Below are positions 47,990-59,399 of a DNA stretch of 64,000 nucleotides, one piece after another. The notes under the pieces are model-generated. The model worked only from the letters and a program-made list of their open reading frames with translations, made no database searches and had not been told where the DNA came from. Source of the stretch: Strongylocentrotus purpuratus (lineage: Eukaryota > Echinodermata > Echinoidea > Camarodonta > Strongylocentrotidae); NCBI RefSeq assembly GCF_000002235.5, contig NW_022145601.1, forward strand, positions 22,423,389 through 22,487,388, written 5' to 3'. The position numbers were made by a program, and so were the translations under genes. The first letter of the stretch is position 1; each line of letters opens with the position of its first letter.

Positions 47990-50900
47990 GTAATTTTTTT
48001 TGTCCTACATTGTCTGTTTGGAGCCAGAATGACCTTGTGTTTCCTACAAACTATTTAAATTGTCCACAATTGATGCCATTTAAACAAAAAATATAAATAA
48101 GCCCAAATGGACATAATGTTAACCCTAAGACTGAAGAATTGTGAATGGATTATTTTCAACCTAATTCTTCACAAGGGTATTCAAAGTAATTTTGCAAAGG
48201 AAGTTACTCTCACTGTGATTACAAATGGAACTTAATATTTATGATTTTTAAAAATTTGTTTATGAATGTCATTCAAAATTAGGATGCAATTTATGACGTT
48301 GTCTCTTTCCAAACCGATACTGTTAGTGTCTTCAAGTAACTAGTATCCTTTTGGTTTTCCGTAATATGCAGTACAGTGGCTGTGGGGTAAACATACATGT
48401 ACATGTACTGTATATCTCATTTTCTGCATCCAAAATACCGACGTGACATCTGCCACTCTTTTGCTTCTTTTTACCCTTCCACGCTTTTACTTCTCTTCTA
48501 CATTTCTTCCTTAATATTCAGTCATTCCATTTTTTTCTCTTGTCCTTATTATTAATATTAATCGTCCCCTCCTTCACTCCTTGCCAGAATATGACCATCA
48601 TGATAAATTGTGGTTTGTTGAGCGTAGAACTCTAAAGAGTGCTTGGCAACTCTTTTGGGAGAGGAGACTGTGCATACGTGTTTATCTACATTGTGTGTGG
48701 AGAAGTATGAATCTTAAGATATCGTAAATGACTAAATGTATACTATTAGTAGGCCCGTTTCGAGTAAAGGTTTACTCGTATACCCGCCCGGTAAAGCCAG
48801 TAGTCGAATAATGAACTTGATAACCAAATAATCGATGACTCATTGGGAATCCAAGAACGTCCCCTAAAAAAAGTCTGAATGGATGTGAAATAGAAATCTG
48901 TCACAATAATTCTACTTTCTAAGACATTAATTGCCAAGGAAGTTTAAATAAATCAAATTCCTATCTAACCTTAACTTACAAGCAAACAACTAGCGGGCTG
49001 ATGAGTTTCATGAGTACCGAGCCTGCGCTTTATGATATACACATGCCCTCGATCTTTAAATCCCAAATTCTGACCTCTGCAACATCACGAGCTAGGCGCT
49101 GATCAAAACAGGTTCGGCTCAATCCCAATCAATCAAAAAATGAATACTTTAATTGTGATAATATTGGACAAATTTTACAATATAAATAATGAAATAAATA
49201 TATATTATAGTATTTTAATTTATTTCTTCTGGAAAATTACCATCTAAACATTAATAAGAACAGCAATCGAACGAGCCTGGGTGGCCAGTACCGGTATACA
49301 TCGGTATATATGTACGGTAAATTCATTGTGGAGGTTTTCGTGAATCGTAACATATTTAGACAAACAACGCTCAGCAAATCAGTAAAAATAATAATTTATC
49401 GTCAAATTGAAAACAGGAATCTTTTACAATTGCAAATAAAACAAGATTAAAGACGGAAATATGAATGTAAGTACTTCTTTTCTACTCAAATAGTAACTTT
49501 AAAGCAGGCTTTAAACGAAATTAGTGCTGGGCAAAAGCAGTGTTTTTCATCAGGAGTGGTGGGCGGTATCACCCTTGCTGGGCGGGCTCGCCCAGCGCCG
49601 CCCACCGTAGCTATATTGCTGCACCTGTATTACCGACTAGTCGATCAATTGTCAAAAAAAATCACTGAGTAGACGACTACCGGTACCAAAAAGGGGCTTT
49701 CAAAACAGGCCTAACCTAACTATTAGGTGCATGTAAATATAGAATATCATTTAATAAGAAGGTAACTCCAACACTTTTCTTGATTTCCATAGAGCATCAA
49801 ATCATCAAGTCAGAAGACATATCTCATCGTCCCGCCATCTGTATGGTGCATCATCAGATGTACCTCTGACAAGGGACAGGTTTCCTGATCTAGCCAGGGG
49901 CAACTACTCTCAGCTCACTGATGAGGACGTAGCCTTCTTTGACAATCTTCTTGGGGGAAGGATCATCACCGATCAGGATGAGCTTGAAGCAGCTAACACC
50001 GATTGGCTTAGGATATGTAAAGGTGAGAGTAAGGGAGATGACTCAATGACTTAGCTACAGGAGGGGGGGGGGGGGTGGGGGCATAGGGGCATGTTCTCTC
50101 CCAACTGTGGGGTAAAGATGAAAAGAAAAAAAAGAAAGATAGAGAAAAGTAAAATAGGGAGAACAAAAAAATGATGAGGCCTAAACCACCCCCTGCCCCC
50201 CCCCACCCCAATCAGTAGCATTTTCTATTTGTATTCCATTTTCTGATTAAGACTTGTACTCTGCCTCTCTACATGTTGCCAATTCATGTATGTGAGTGGT
50301 TTAATCACTTGACTTGAAATCCAAAGGTCGGGGGTTCAATCCCCGACAATGCACTAATATCCTTCGGCAAGACATTAATCTACATTTGCCACTCCATACC
50401 CATGAGAGAAATGGGGACCTGGTAGGGTGATGAAAGTTGTTGTGTTATTAGTAATTGCCATATGCCCTCATTGTGACCATATGGTAGAAATACTCCCCAG
50501 GGAGTAGTGATGGTGCAGGAATCCGATGACCAGGGTAATAATATCTGTAAAGCGCTTAGAGAGGGTATTTTGTACTAGGCGCTTTATAAATCCAGATTGT
50601 TATAATTATTATTAATAACATTGATGGTCCTAGCATGGTAACCCTATATCAATACGATTTCACACATAGTTGTCACTTTGGGTTCAACATTACTAGGTGC
50701 CTGTGACACATGGGTGCTCGAGATCAAAGCTTAGACCTTCAAATTTCATAATTTTATCCCCGATGCAAAAGAGTCGGTGTGGATCCTTGGATGGGGCCAG
50801 ACATGTTGTGACTCTATGAATGAAAGGCAGTGATGAAAAAAAGGAGGGGAAGGCAAATGTAAGTACATTTCCCACCTCTGGTGTGAAAAGCAGTAAACAT

Positions 50901-52866
50901 AAAAAGGGAGTGAAATTTAAGGACATATGAGTGGTGCAGTAGTTTAGCGTCTGAAATATCCCTGTGATAAAGCCGGGGTAATAATATGATTGCAGGGCTC
51001 TCTGGGAGAACAGTATTGACACTGTTGAGGTAACCCTGGGTAAACTAAATATATTATTATTATTGTTTGACGTTATTGCCTATTGTTCTCCAAGTGGGAT
51101 GTGTGCGTAGGGGCAGATATTTATAGACTTGTAAAAGAGGGGTCATATGCATGTACATTAAAGGGATAGTCAAGTTCTTGTTTAGGACCCTATTGGCTGG
51201 AATAAAATGTTTTTTTTTTCAATGGCTGGTTCAAAATTACAGAATATTTGTGGCGCACCACAAATATTAGAAATGGTTATATTTATGGATATTTCAGCCG
51301 TTTCAGTACAAATTTTGATTTAAAAAAAGATGACTTTGTCATTAAAATTGTATACTCTTTCAAATTTGACACTCAGTTTTTCATTATCTCACAAAATATA
51401 TTTTGCAACAAAACTCAGCTATCCCTTTAATGTTATATTATCTGAAATACAGACCTTCAACCATTTTTAGTTAGCTTGTATACGTTTCCTTTTATACGCA
51501 GGCACTAGTCGTCTTCTGCTAAGGCCCAAGACAACGGAGGAGGTATCCCAGATTCTTGCCTACTGTCACTCCAGGAACCTAGCTGTAGTACCCCAAGGAG
51601 GCAACACTGGTCTAGTTGGTGGCAGCATACCTGTTTTTGATGAGATCATCCTATCGACGACCCTCATGAATCGAATCATCAGCATCGACGATACATCAGG
51701 TGAAAAGACCAACAAATATTTCCTTATCGAGAGAAGGTTAAGACTTTTTGGGAAAAATTAAAAATAATTTAGGAACTTTCTAGCTCATTTTGTCAGTTTA
51801 AACGACTGTTAGAGTAGATATGTGCTCTGAAAAGGATTGCCCTTTTTAATGCCTCTTTATGAGAAATATGATGAGAAATAGCTCAAAAGTTCAAACTAAA
51901 CTTTCAGGGCAAATGTTTGTGTAGTCCCATTTACCGGATTCTGTGTGCAGTCTTCACACTGTATGTAGTATTCCGCAAGATTTAGCCACTGCCAAATTCT
52001 TTTGATGATTCCAGAACCTCTTAATATATATCCCAATGACTATGTAGGGCGCAATCAACCTTTTGCATTTGCCTCCAGACAGTTTCTTTCACATTGGTAA
52101 AAAAAACTAATGATAGTAAAGGATATTTATATGGAGTATCAATATTCAGTCACTGTACATTTTAGGATAAGGAAAGAGATAGAAATAGACAGAAGTAGGA
52201 TGTAAAATTCAAATCAGGTACCAACTAAACTAACCCTAATTTAACGTTTATGTGCAGTTGTCCGAAAGAAGTTGTAGATGGCATTAACCAGTATTTGCCA
52301 TGCTACATCTCCTTTAACTAAATATGCTGCTAAACAAATTGAGTTTTTGGTCTGTTTTTATAAATCGCATGACCAATACTTGACTTCATCTTTAACTGAT
52401 ATCACAGGAGTTTTAGTCGCCCAGGCTGGGTGTGTACTGGAGAAGCTGGATGAAGCCGTCAGTGAGCATGGTCTGGTCATGCCCCTGGACCTGGGTGCCA
52501 AGGGAAGCTGCTGTATCGGCGGTAATGTTTCAACCAACGCTGGAGGCCTACGCTTCCTGAGATACGGCTCTCTGCGTGGCACAGTCTTGGGTGTTGAGGC
52601 AGTAAGTTTAATGATAGCTCTTAGGATGATGATAATGATGATGATGGTGAGGGTGATGGTGATGGTGATGGTGAAGATGGTGATGGTGATGATGAAGATG
52701 AAGATGAAGATGATGAAGATTATGATGATGATGAAGATGATGATGATGATGAATATGGTGATAATGATGGTGATGATGATGATGGTGGTGATTGGGATGA
52801 TGATGGTGATGATGATGATGATGATGATATTGAAGACGACAATGATGATGATAATGATGATGATGG

Positions 52867-52897
<31 letters not shown>

Positions 52898-55800
52898 GAT
52901 GGTGATGATGATATTGAAGAACATGATGACAATAATGAAAATAATGATGATTAGGATGATAATGATTATACAGTCTTTTTTTATCCTTTTTTTTTATCCC
53001 TGATGTGTAGGTACTCTCTGATGGAAGGATAGTGGACTGCTTAACATCGCTTAGTAAAGATAACACTGGTTATGATCTGAAGCAGCTCTTCATAGGCTCT
53101 GAAGGAACCCTGGGGATCATTACTGGCTTAGCCATCAAGTGCCCCCAGAGGCCTAAAGCTGTCAATCTAGCCTTTCTAGGTAAGATCAATCTGAAAGCAT
53201 GTACTGTTTCAGCTGATATCTTCGTGTATAGATATTTTGCGAATGACAGGCTAAGAGACATTTTCGTGAGTTGTTGCTTTTGCGAATAGCACACAGCAGA
53301 ATTAATGAATGGGCACGAAGTTTCTCACACCAACAAAATACACACAGACTCGGCTACGTAAGTACACACACAAGTTTAGGCAGCCCATCGCACCACATAC
53401 AGCCTCGCCGAGTATCGAACCGGTACGTACGAGGATTACGTGCCTGCGTCGTGCATGCAATCTGTGCAATATGTGCGCGGGCAGGAGGCGACAGCATTGC
53501 ATTACGAACATAAGGTAGTTACTAGAACTAGTATAATACAGAAGCTAGCGATCGGAATGAAGCAAGCACATAACTTTATGCTGATATTTTCGCGCTCCGG
53601 TATGATGAGGTGCGAATATTTTTGGTGTGTTGATAAATTCACGATAATATGCAATTCGCAAAAACATAAAACCCTCGCCAAAATAACGGCTTATACTGTA
53701 ATTTATAATTTTAGAAATAATGATGGGCTAGTAATAATGATAAAATAATGATAATTTTAATCTCAGGGATGCCCTTGTTCAGGTGATATCATGACATTGG
53801 GGCCTTGTATAGATCCCCATTTCGGGCATTGCATTGAACAGAACATATGAGAATCAATCCAAAATCTCACAGTCTCTTTTCAGGCTTAAATACTGAGTGA
53901 AGCAACTGGTATCCCTGTATAAACCTATTTATCAGGAATCGATCGATCAGAAAAGGTTGATCATCTAGCATATAAGTATTGATGTGTACTGCAAGATTAT
54001 GGAATCATCAAAATTATAAGAAATTTGGCTTACGGTAGTCTTGGTAAAGTTACATGTACTGTACAAAGAAAGATATATATGGGACTAGGCGATATCTAGC
54101 AAGGCCGGATAGATATGATAATATACCAAATATATCAAGTATTTGGCAGTTCCCGGCAAAAATTGTATCATAACGTATTAGTCCAAACATATTCTCTCAC
54201 ATGATTGGTAATAAAAGCTTCCATTTAATTTTTTGAGAGGGGGGCGTTTCCAAAACTGGTCTAAACCTTTAAAAAACCAGTACATGAATTTCAATGATTC
54301 TTGAAAAGAATAATATTCCATTATTTCTGGTTTGGCTTATTTTGTGATATAGATTCACAAAGAATTATTGAATGAGAGATGCTTAAAATGCAGAAAAAGC
54401 AAAAGCTAATGCACACTCTGTGCCCATTGGTATAGAGTTACTATATTTTGCTTGGTTCTACGGCCCTGTCGTTATAAAAAGTTTAAATTGATGCAGATTG
54501 AATCGAACACGAGTCCTCCAATAAATTCAGAAACTTTAAACTCCTTCATGTACTTTGATTTTCAAGTTGCAACTGATTTAAAACCAATCGCAACTCTTTA
54601 AAAGATGGAGCCAAGGAATCAAAAAGAGGAATGTAAGCATTTAGATCTTTTACGATAAGTTGAGTTCTGGTCATACAACTGCATTGTGAAAGAATCAATG
54701 TGGAATCGATCAGAAAAAGTTGATCATGTAGCATATAAGTATTGGTGTGTACTGCAAGGTTCTGGAATAATTAAAATGACAAGAAATTTATCCCAGTCTT
54801 GGTAAAGTAACAAGCACTGTACACAGAAAAATGTATGTGGGACTACACAAACATGTGGCATAAAGATTGGGCCTCAAGCTGTTCCTTGTCATATTTAGAA
54901 TATGAAGGCATTTGAAGAACCATGCTTTTTAGGGAAGATTTTTTTTTCTCCGATGTTCTTCCACACTTACATAATAGCAATGATAACGCTCACAAAATTG
55001 TGTTCACCTCTCCCCAGAACTCAGTCTTCTCTTTTAATTTTCACTCTTCTACTCTTTTTGCAGGGCTTCACACTATTTAGCTCTGTTCCACAGTGGGTCC
55101 CAAGGGAAATTGTTTGGGTCTCTTTGCATGAGGCCCGTGTGAAAATTTTTAATTTGTTTGGACTTGGATTCTGTTTGCCCATGTTTATTGGGCATGCACG
55201 TTTGTATTAAGCCCTGCTCTTAGTTTTTTTTTCTTTCTTAATAAAGTGTAGCAATAAAGAGCAGTAATGAATGGAACAAATAGTGGACTTCAACAGTCCT
55301 TGTGAATATGTACAATATACTCTGAAATAGTCTGAGATAAAGAGTTCTTGTAGCTCCTCAATGATCCATTTTTGGTTCCATCTTATTATATTCTTCAGGT
55401 GTGACAGATTTTGAGAATGTCAAGAGGACCTTCAAGGAGAGCCGAAAGAACTTAAGTGAGATCTTATCAGCCTGTGAGGTCATGGACCATGAATCTATGC
55501 AGGTAGGTAGACATCATCATTTTGAGTCATCACCAACTTCTTACCAATATTGAAATTGAAATGAAGCATCAAGGAGGCACGATAGCTCAGTCGGAAGAGC
55601 AGTGGTCTCGTAATCCGGTTACCCGGGTTCAAAACCAAGTCCACGCACTAGTGCCCTTTGGTAAGGCATTAATTCTCATTATCAGGTCCCTCGGAGAGGA
55701 CCTAAAGCCGTCTGTCTTCTGGTTGCTTAGTTACAAGCATTTATTGCTTTCTTAGCTGTCAGGTAAAATAACCGCCACTATCCATCCATGTTTGCCACTG

Positions 55801-58487
55801 AGACATTTGTTTGTCACTGTTAAAAGTTTACAGATCAATTTACAAAAGAGATAATCTAAATCATGGAAAACAGTTACAATAATGGTAAAATACATTCATA
55901 ACAGCTTTAGTTGGGAAAGCTACATGAAATAAGTTTTGTATGATGAGGATGTCGACAGAGTGAGAGACTGGAAGAGGACGAGAGGTAAGCAGGCAGAAGA
56001 GTTGGGTAGAGCAGTGATTGTGAAGAATGAAAAAGTTGATAAGAAAACATGTAGCAAAAGTAAGAGCCATGTTGTTGGCCTGTGCCTGATCCTTCCCAGT
56101 GCATGTGTTATTCAGCATGTCATAGCTTGGTAGATGGTCCGTAATCCAATCCTGTTTCTGAGCATCCTTTCAACATGTTGATTGGGACCAGTGGACCTAC
56201 ATCTAACATTTTACCAACCCCACTACCCCCACATTTCTTTCTTTAAATCCTTGTGATACGTTGCTATAAAACAGCTAGTTCTAACCAGCCCTGTATCCGA
56301 GCATCCTTTCTACATGCCAATAAGAACCAGCTAATCTACTCAAATTACATTCTGCGAACAGGGTTAACAGCATTTTGGTTCAATGAAACCATGAAAGCGA
56401 CATGTAGCCAAACCTCCAACATAATCCTGAAAATACTCTTGCAGCTATCCATCTACTAACAGTCAGGATAAGTAGGAGCAATGGGAATAATTAGTACAAC
56501 AATATTATTGTTCCCCAGTACTACCGGTAGTCATTTTCCTTAAAAAGTAGGAGCAGACCAAAGTTACTTATGTCCTATGACAAATCTTTTTCATCCTTTT
56601 CTAACTTTGTTACAGGTTGTAGTGAAGCAGCTAGGTCTAACCAACCCTGTATCTGAGCATCCTTTCTACATGTTGATTGAGACCTCTGGATCTAACAGTA
56701 CTCACGACGAAGAGAAACTCAACGCATTCTTGGAAGATGCCATGTCCACTGGCTTCATTTCTGACGGCACGGTGGCTACGGATGGATCCAAAATCACGGT
56801 CAGTTAACACTCCTCTGCCCTAATTTGGCCAGGAGGGATTAGACCACCCTGGTAGTCACTGACAGGTGGTTATCTCACCAACTCAGCTCTCATTTAACAC
56901 AAGAGAAAGTGGATCATGGGGGACCAACAGGCACTGCTTAGGCATTATTTTCTATAAAGAGGGAGCAAGTAGACAAGTAGTGCAGTGGAGATTTAAAGGG
57001 AAAGTCCACCCTGAATATTAAGTTGATTTTAACAGAAAAAGAAAAATGAGAGAAATGAATCAGTGAAAGTTTGATTAACGTCTGGCCGAAATTAATAATG
57101 TTGAGCATTTTCTTAGGTTTTAATTAATCAAATGTAAATGTGAAAGGGGGAGTCCACCCTGCTATTTAGTCGAGTTTAACAGATGAAGAAAACTGAGAAA
57201 AATGAATCAGTGAAAGTTTGATGAACCTCTGACAGAAATTAATGAAGCTATGTCTTTTCTTAGGTTTTAATTAATCAAACGTAAATTGGCAAGTCTTTTA
57301 CGTAACTTTCAAACTTCTCTCCATTTCTAATTAGTACACTTTAAAGCTACAGATGGAAGAGTTCTGGAACCGCAAATATATTGTCCCAGACCTGATATGG
57401 AAAATGTTATTTTACATTCACTACGATGTACGATTGCTATACCGTGCAATGTCTCACCTACAACATTTAATTTGTATTTATTTATTTCATCCAGTAATGA
57501 AAATATCTTAATATGACCATTAACTTTTGATTATTTATGATACCACTAACACAATTCAATGCATTTATATCAAGAGAGTGTTCATTTTTGGATGAAAGAC
57601 ATGTACAGTTATATATTGGAAATGAAGACATTTGTTGTAGGGGACACATTAAAAATAATAATAATAATAGGTATTTCTATAGTGCCATCTATCTAGATAA
57701 TTCTATTCCGAGACACATTTATTATTACCCCGGCTTTAGCCTAACAGCCGTTTATACAGCGCTCCAGCATTTCAAGGAATTAATTCCTGCCAGGTACCCA
57801 TTTACATCACCTGGGGTGAGTGTGGCAAATGTAGATCAATGTCTTGCCAAAAGACATTAGTGCCGCAGCGGGACTCGAACCGCGGACCTTGCGATCGACA
57901 GTCCGGCGACATTCCACTAAACCACCCACATGTACTTCTTGGAGAACATAGAGTAACTTGGAAAATGCAAAGTTTAAAAGTTTAGAAAATTTCATTTAGT
58001 GTATGATGACGTTATATACCGGTAGTCTAGACAATATTTTATTGCTCATGTTTTACAGGCACTATGGAGTCTGCGGGAACGCATCGCAGAAGGTCTGGTG
58101 AGGATGGGATGGTGTTTCAAATACGACCTTACCATCCCCATCAAAGACTTCTACGGACTGGTCGAGGAAACGCGCCTTCGTCTTGACGGCACGGACTCGA
58201 CGGTGGTCGGCTACGGTCACGTGGGGGACGAGAACCTGCACTTGAATATCGTGACGCCAGAGTACGACTCCAAAGTCCACGCCATCCTGGAGCCTTTCGT
58301 TTACGAGTGGACGTCGGAACGCAGAGGTAGCGTGAGTGCTGAGCACGGGTTAGGCTTCTTGAAGAGAAATTACATCGGGCTTTCGAAGGCAGCCGAAGCA
58401 GTCCACATCATGCAAGGGATGAAGCAGTTTCTGGATCCAAAGGGAATCCTGAACCCATACAAAGTTCTACCACACGCAAAGTCATGA
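47823..58487 (+). CDS. D2HGDH: D-2-hydroxyglutarate dehydrogenase, mitochondrial (eight coding exons, 557 aa)
   Basis: FAD enzyme oxidising D-2-hydroxyglutarate to 2-oxoglutarate in the mitochondrial matrix and passing electrons to ETF (family knowledge). Exons: 47800-47989, 49793-50022, 51502-51699, 52408-52601, 53011-53179, 55399-55502, 56616-56798 and 58059-58487; coding length 1674 nt, all phases consistent. Seen: basic, Arg-rich N-terminus fitting a transit peptide; FAD-binding domain with [12 protein letters not shown] (163-174), [10 protein letters not shown] and [10 protein letters not shown] (223-245) and [14 protein letters not shown]-terminal domain with [11 protein letters not shown] and SAEHG, giving metal ligands His469, His476 and Glu510 with the same spacing as in human D2HGDH. 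It ends in [10 protein letters not shown] like the human enzyme (521 aa; this one is longer at the N-terminus). Met8 ([10 protein letters not shown]) is an alternative start. Gene looks intact. Confidence 0.97.
49793..50022 (+). CDS. D2HGDH: D2HGDH exon 2
   Basis: Acceptor TTCCATAG, donor G|GTGAGA; phase 2 to 1. Encodes [20 protein letters not shown] and NTDWLRICK, closely like the vertebrate enzyme. Confidence 0.95.
50285..50600 (+). mobile_element. tRNA-derived SINE, D2HGDH intron 2
   Basis: Head with box B-like GGGTTCAATCCCC at about 50331, body with GCGCTTAGAGAG and GCGCTTTATAAATCCAG, then an ATTATTATT tail. Different head from the 27330 family. Confidence 0.75.
50930..51068 (+). mobile_element. 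SINE-like 3' fragment
   Basis: Ends in ACCCTGGGTAAAC followed by an ATTATTATT tail, in the style of the other SINE tails here; no tRNA head visible. Confidence 0.4.
51158..51430. mobile_element. short copy of TIR family T1, TTAA-flanked
   Basis: TTAAAGGGATAGTCAAGTTC on the left and AACTCAGCTATCCCTTTAA on the right. The right half matches 21480-21684 (ATTAGAAATGGTTATATTTA and on). Lies in D2HGDH intron 2. Confidence 0.78.
51502..51699 (+). CDS. D2HGDH: D2HGDH exon 3
   Basis: Acceptor TACGCAG, donor G|GTGAAA; phase 1-1. Carries [15 protein letters not shown] and the FAD-binding [12 protein letters not shown]. Confidence 0.97.
52408..52601 (+). CDS. D2HGDH: D2HGDH exon 4
   Basis: Acceptor ATCACAG, donor GCA|GTAAGT; phase 1 to 0. 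Carries [21 protein letters not shown] and [19 protein letters not shown]. Confidence 0.97.
52620..52955 (+). repeat. (GAT)n-type microsatellite, D2HGDH intron 4
   Basis: Degenerate GAT/GGT/GAA trinucleotides across about 335 bp; the long frames it opens on both strands (Met/Ile/His-rich) are artefacts of the repeat. Confidence 0.95.
53011..53179 (+). CDS. D2HGDH: D2HGDH exon 5
   Basis: Acceptor GTGTAG, donor G|GTAAGA; phase 0 to 1. Carries [20 protein letters not shown]. Confidence 0.97.
53202..53700. mobile_element. possible fold-back TIR element, D2HGDH intron 5
   Basis: TACTGTTTCAGCTGATAT at the left and (reverse-complemented) TACAGTATAAGCCGTTAT at the right are weakly inverted, with a second inverted pair around TTTTGCGAAT. 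Non-coding. Confidence 0.45.
53930..54086. repeat. dispersed repeat unit, copy 1 (intron 5)
   Basis: Shares GCATATAAGTATTG and TGTGTACTGCAAG with copy 2 at 54690-54846, and more distantly with 58798-58960 downstream of the gene. Confidence 0.7.
54690..54846. repeat. dispersed repeat unit, copy 2 (intron 5)
   Basis: See copy 1; the two copies are about 760 bp apart in the same orientation and mostly alignable. Confidence 0.7.
55399..55502 (+). CDS. D2HGDH: D2HGDH exon 6
   Basis: Acceptor TTCTTCAG, donor CAG|GTAGGT; phase 1 to 0. Encodes [18 protein letters not shown]; corresponds to LGEILSAFEFMD in the human protein. Confidence 0.94.
55568..55760 (+). mobile_element. tRNA-derived SINE, D2HGDH intron 6
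   Basis: Strong tRNA-like head: GGCACGATAGCTCAGTCGG (box A) and GGGTTCAAAACC (box B-like) about 35 bp later; body with CCCTTTGGTAAGGCATTAAT. The head is unlike the 27330 and 50285 families. Confidence 0.75.
56134..56220 (+). pseudogene. decayed copy of D2HGDH exon 7 (copy 1)
   Basis: Contains CTGAGCATCCTTTC and AACATGTTGATTGGGACC, matching the real exon 7 segment for [11 protein letters not shown]; flanking bases also align (AATCCTGTT for AACCCTGTA). Without usable splice sites. About 480 bp upstream of exon 7. Confidence 0.75.
56262..56345 (+). pseudogene. decayed copy of D2HGDH exon 7 (copy 2)
   Basis: AAACAGCTAGTTCTAACCAG and CGAGCATCCTTTCTACATG match exon 7 codons for KQLGLTN and SEHPFYM, then it diverges. 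It lies 125 bp after copy 1, so the exon was copied at least twice. Confidence 0.75.
56616..56798 (+). CDS. D2HGDH: D2HGDH exon 7
   Basis: Acceptor TTACAG, donor ACG|GTCAGT; phase 0-0, 183 nt. Encodes [20 protein letters not shown] and [11 protein letters not shown]. Two decayed copies lie in the intron before it. Confidence 0.96.
56993..57300 (+). repeat. two tandem units of a dispersed repeat
   Basis: AAAGGGAAAGTCCACCCTG begins the first unit and AAAGGGGGAGTCCACCCTG the second; both continue through AATGAATCAGTGAAAGTTTG to TTTTAATTAATCAAA. Lies in D2HGDH intron 7. Confidence 0.8.
57651..57932 (-). mobile_element. tRNA-derived SINE, D2HGDH intron 7
   Basis: Close copy of the 27330-27622 SINE: box B complement GGACTCGAACC at about 57869, (AAT)n tail at 57652-57668. 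The head region differs (GGTGGTTTAGTGGA) at box A. Confidence 0.88.
58059..58487 (+). CDS. D2HGDH: D2HGDH exon 8 (last)
   Basis: Acceptor TTTTACAG; open to TGA at 58485-58487. Holds the substrate/metal-binding domain: [13 protein letters not shown] and [10 protein letters not shown]. It is more GC-rich than the surrounding DNA. No clear AATAAA follows within 300 bp. Confidence 0.97.
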   Translation, partial: ALWSLRERIAEGLVRMGWCFKYDLTIPIKDFYGLVEETRLRLDGTDSTVVGYGHVGDENLHLNIVTPEYDSKVHAILEPFVYEWTSERRGSVSAEHGLGFLKRNYIGLSKAAEAVHIMQGMKQFLDPKGILNPYKVLPHAKS

Positions 58488-58624
58488 TCCTTTTGATTGA
58501 TTCTATTTTAGTTTTATTGATATGAAAACATAAAAGGGATATAATGTGATTATTTTGATTCGCCCAACCTAGCATGTGCAAGTCTAGGTTGCAAAGTGTT
58601 TATCAATTTGTTATTTATAAAACG

Positions 58625-58665
58625 CGCAACTGGAAACCATACAAAGTTTTGCCGAGCCCTAATTA
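58625..58665 (+). pseudogene. short relic of D2HGDH exon 8 end (copy 1)
   Basis: AACCATACAAAGTTTTGCC matches AACCCATACAAAGTTCTACC of the real C-terminus (NPYKVLP), 165 bp after the stop. Short, so moderate confidence; supported by the second copy at 59400. Confidence 0.45.
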
Positions 58666-58797
58666 TTGAACCACATGATTTCTCTTACAAGACTGTATAA
58701 AGTACAAAACATGTCCAATATTAATCTTCCATAGTTACATATAAATGGCAAGGTTTGAAGGTATTAAAAACAAATTTGAGTTCCAATTATGCAACCC

Positions 58798-58960
58798 CAT
58801 TGTGAAGGAAACTGTCTGGAGGCAATCGGAAAAGGCTGATTGCCGTATGTACATTGGTGTGTACTGTTAGGTTTTGCAATCACAAACAACAACAGCAAAA
58901 CTAAAAATTGAGAAATTGACTCTGTCTTGCTAGATAAACATACACTACACATGGTACAGG
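58798..58960. repeat. dispersed repeat unit, copy 3 (3' of D2HGDH)
   Basis: TTGGTGTGTACTGTTAGG and GACTCTGTCTTGC align with the two intron 5 copies at lower identity. Confidence 0.55.
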
Positions 58961-58976
58961 AGGTTGTTCCAAACAC

Positions 58977-59255
58977 TTAAAGGGGCTGTAGCATGACAAG
59001 ACTACATCTTTCCCGTGGCCTGACTCGGGGCCAATCGGGTATGATACGACTACGGACAACGCGACCGCAGTAGGCCTATATGTATTTACATTCACGCAAC
59101 ATACGCGAAACCGAAGCGTGAGGAGAACTTCGGTCTGTTTCGTAAACGCTGGCGAGCGCTGACCCGGTTAATCAAGTCCATTTGTTTACATGCAGTTGTC
59201 CAAAAGAAGTTGTAGATGGCGTTAACCAGTATTTGCCATGCTACAGCCCCTTTAT
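58977..59255. mobile_element. TIR element with TTAAAGGGGCTGTAGCATG ends
   Basis: TTAAAGGGGCTGTAGCATG at the left and CATGCTACAGCCCCTTTA at the right. Its right-end sequence (GTTGTAGATGGCGTTAACCA) recurs at 52270-52318 in D2HGDH intron 3. Non-coding. Confidence 0.75.
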
Positions 59256-59399
59256 GTTGCTTTTCATTCAGATAAGAGGGCATTTGAACAGCAATCCTTT
59301 TTAGGGGTTTGTTTTGTGTTATATGCTTCCAAACTGACATTAAAATAATAAGACATCTCATGAATGATTTGTTTACCTTTATCAAAACTTGATCTTCTC

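Noticed and set aside
52278-53066. Long frames on both strands rich in Met/Ile/His/Ser around intron 4 of D2HGDH
   Set aside because: They arise from the (GAT)n microsatellite; only 52408-52601 and 53011-53179 inside are coding, in the D2HGDH frame.
55570-55640. tRNA gene on the + strand
   Set aside because: Good box A but imperfect box B and no clean cloverleaf; followed by SINE body.
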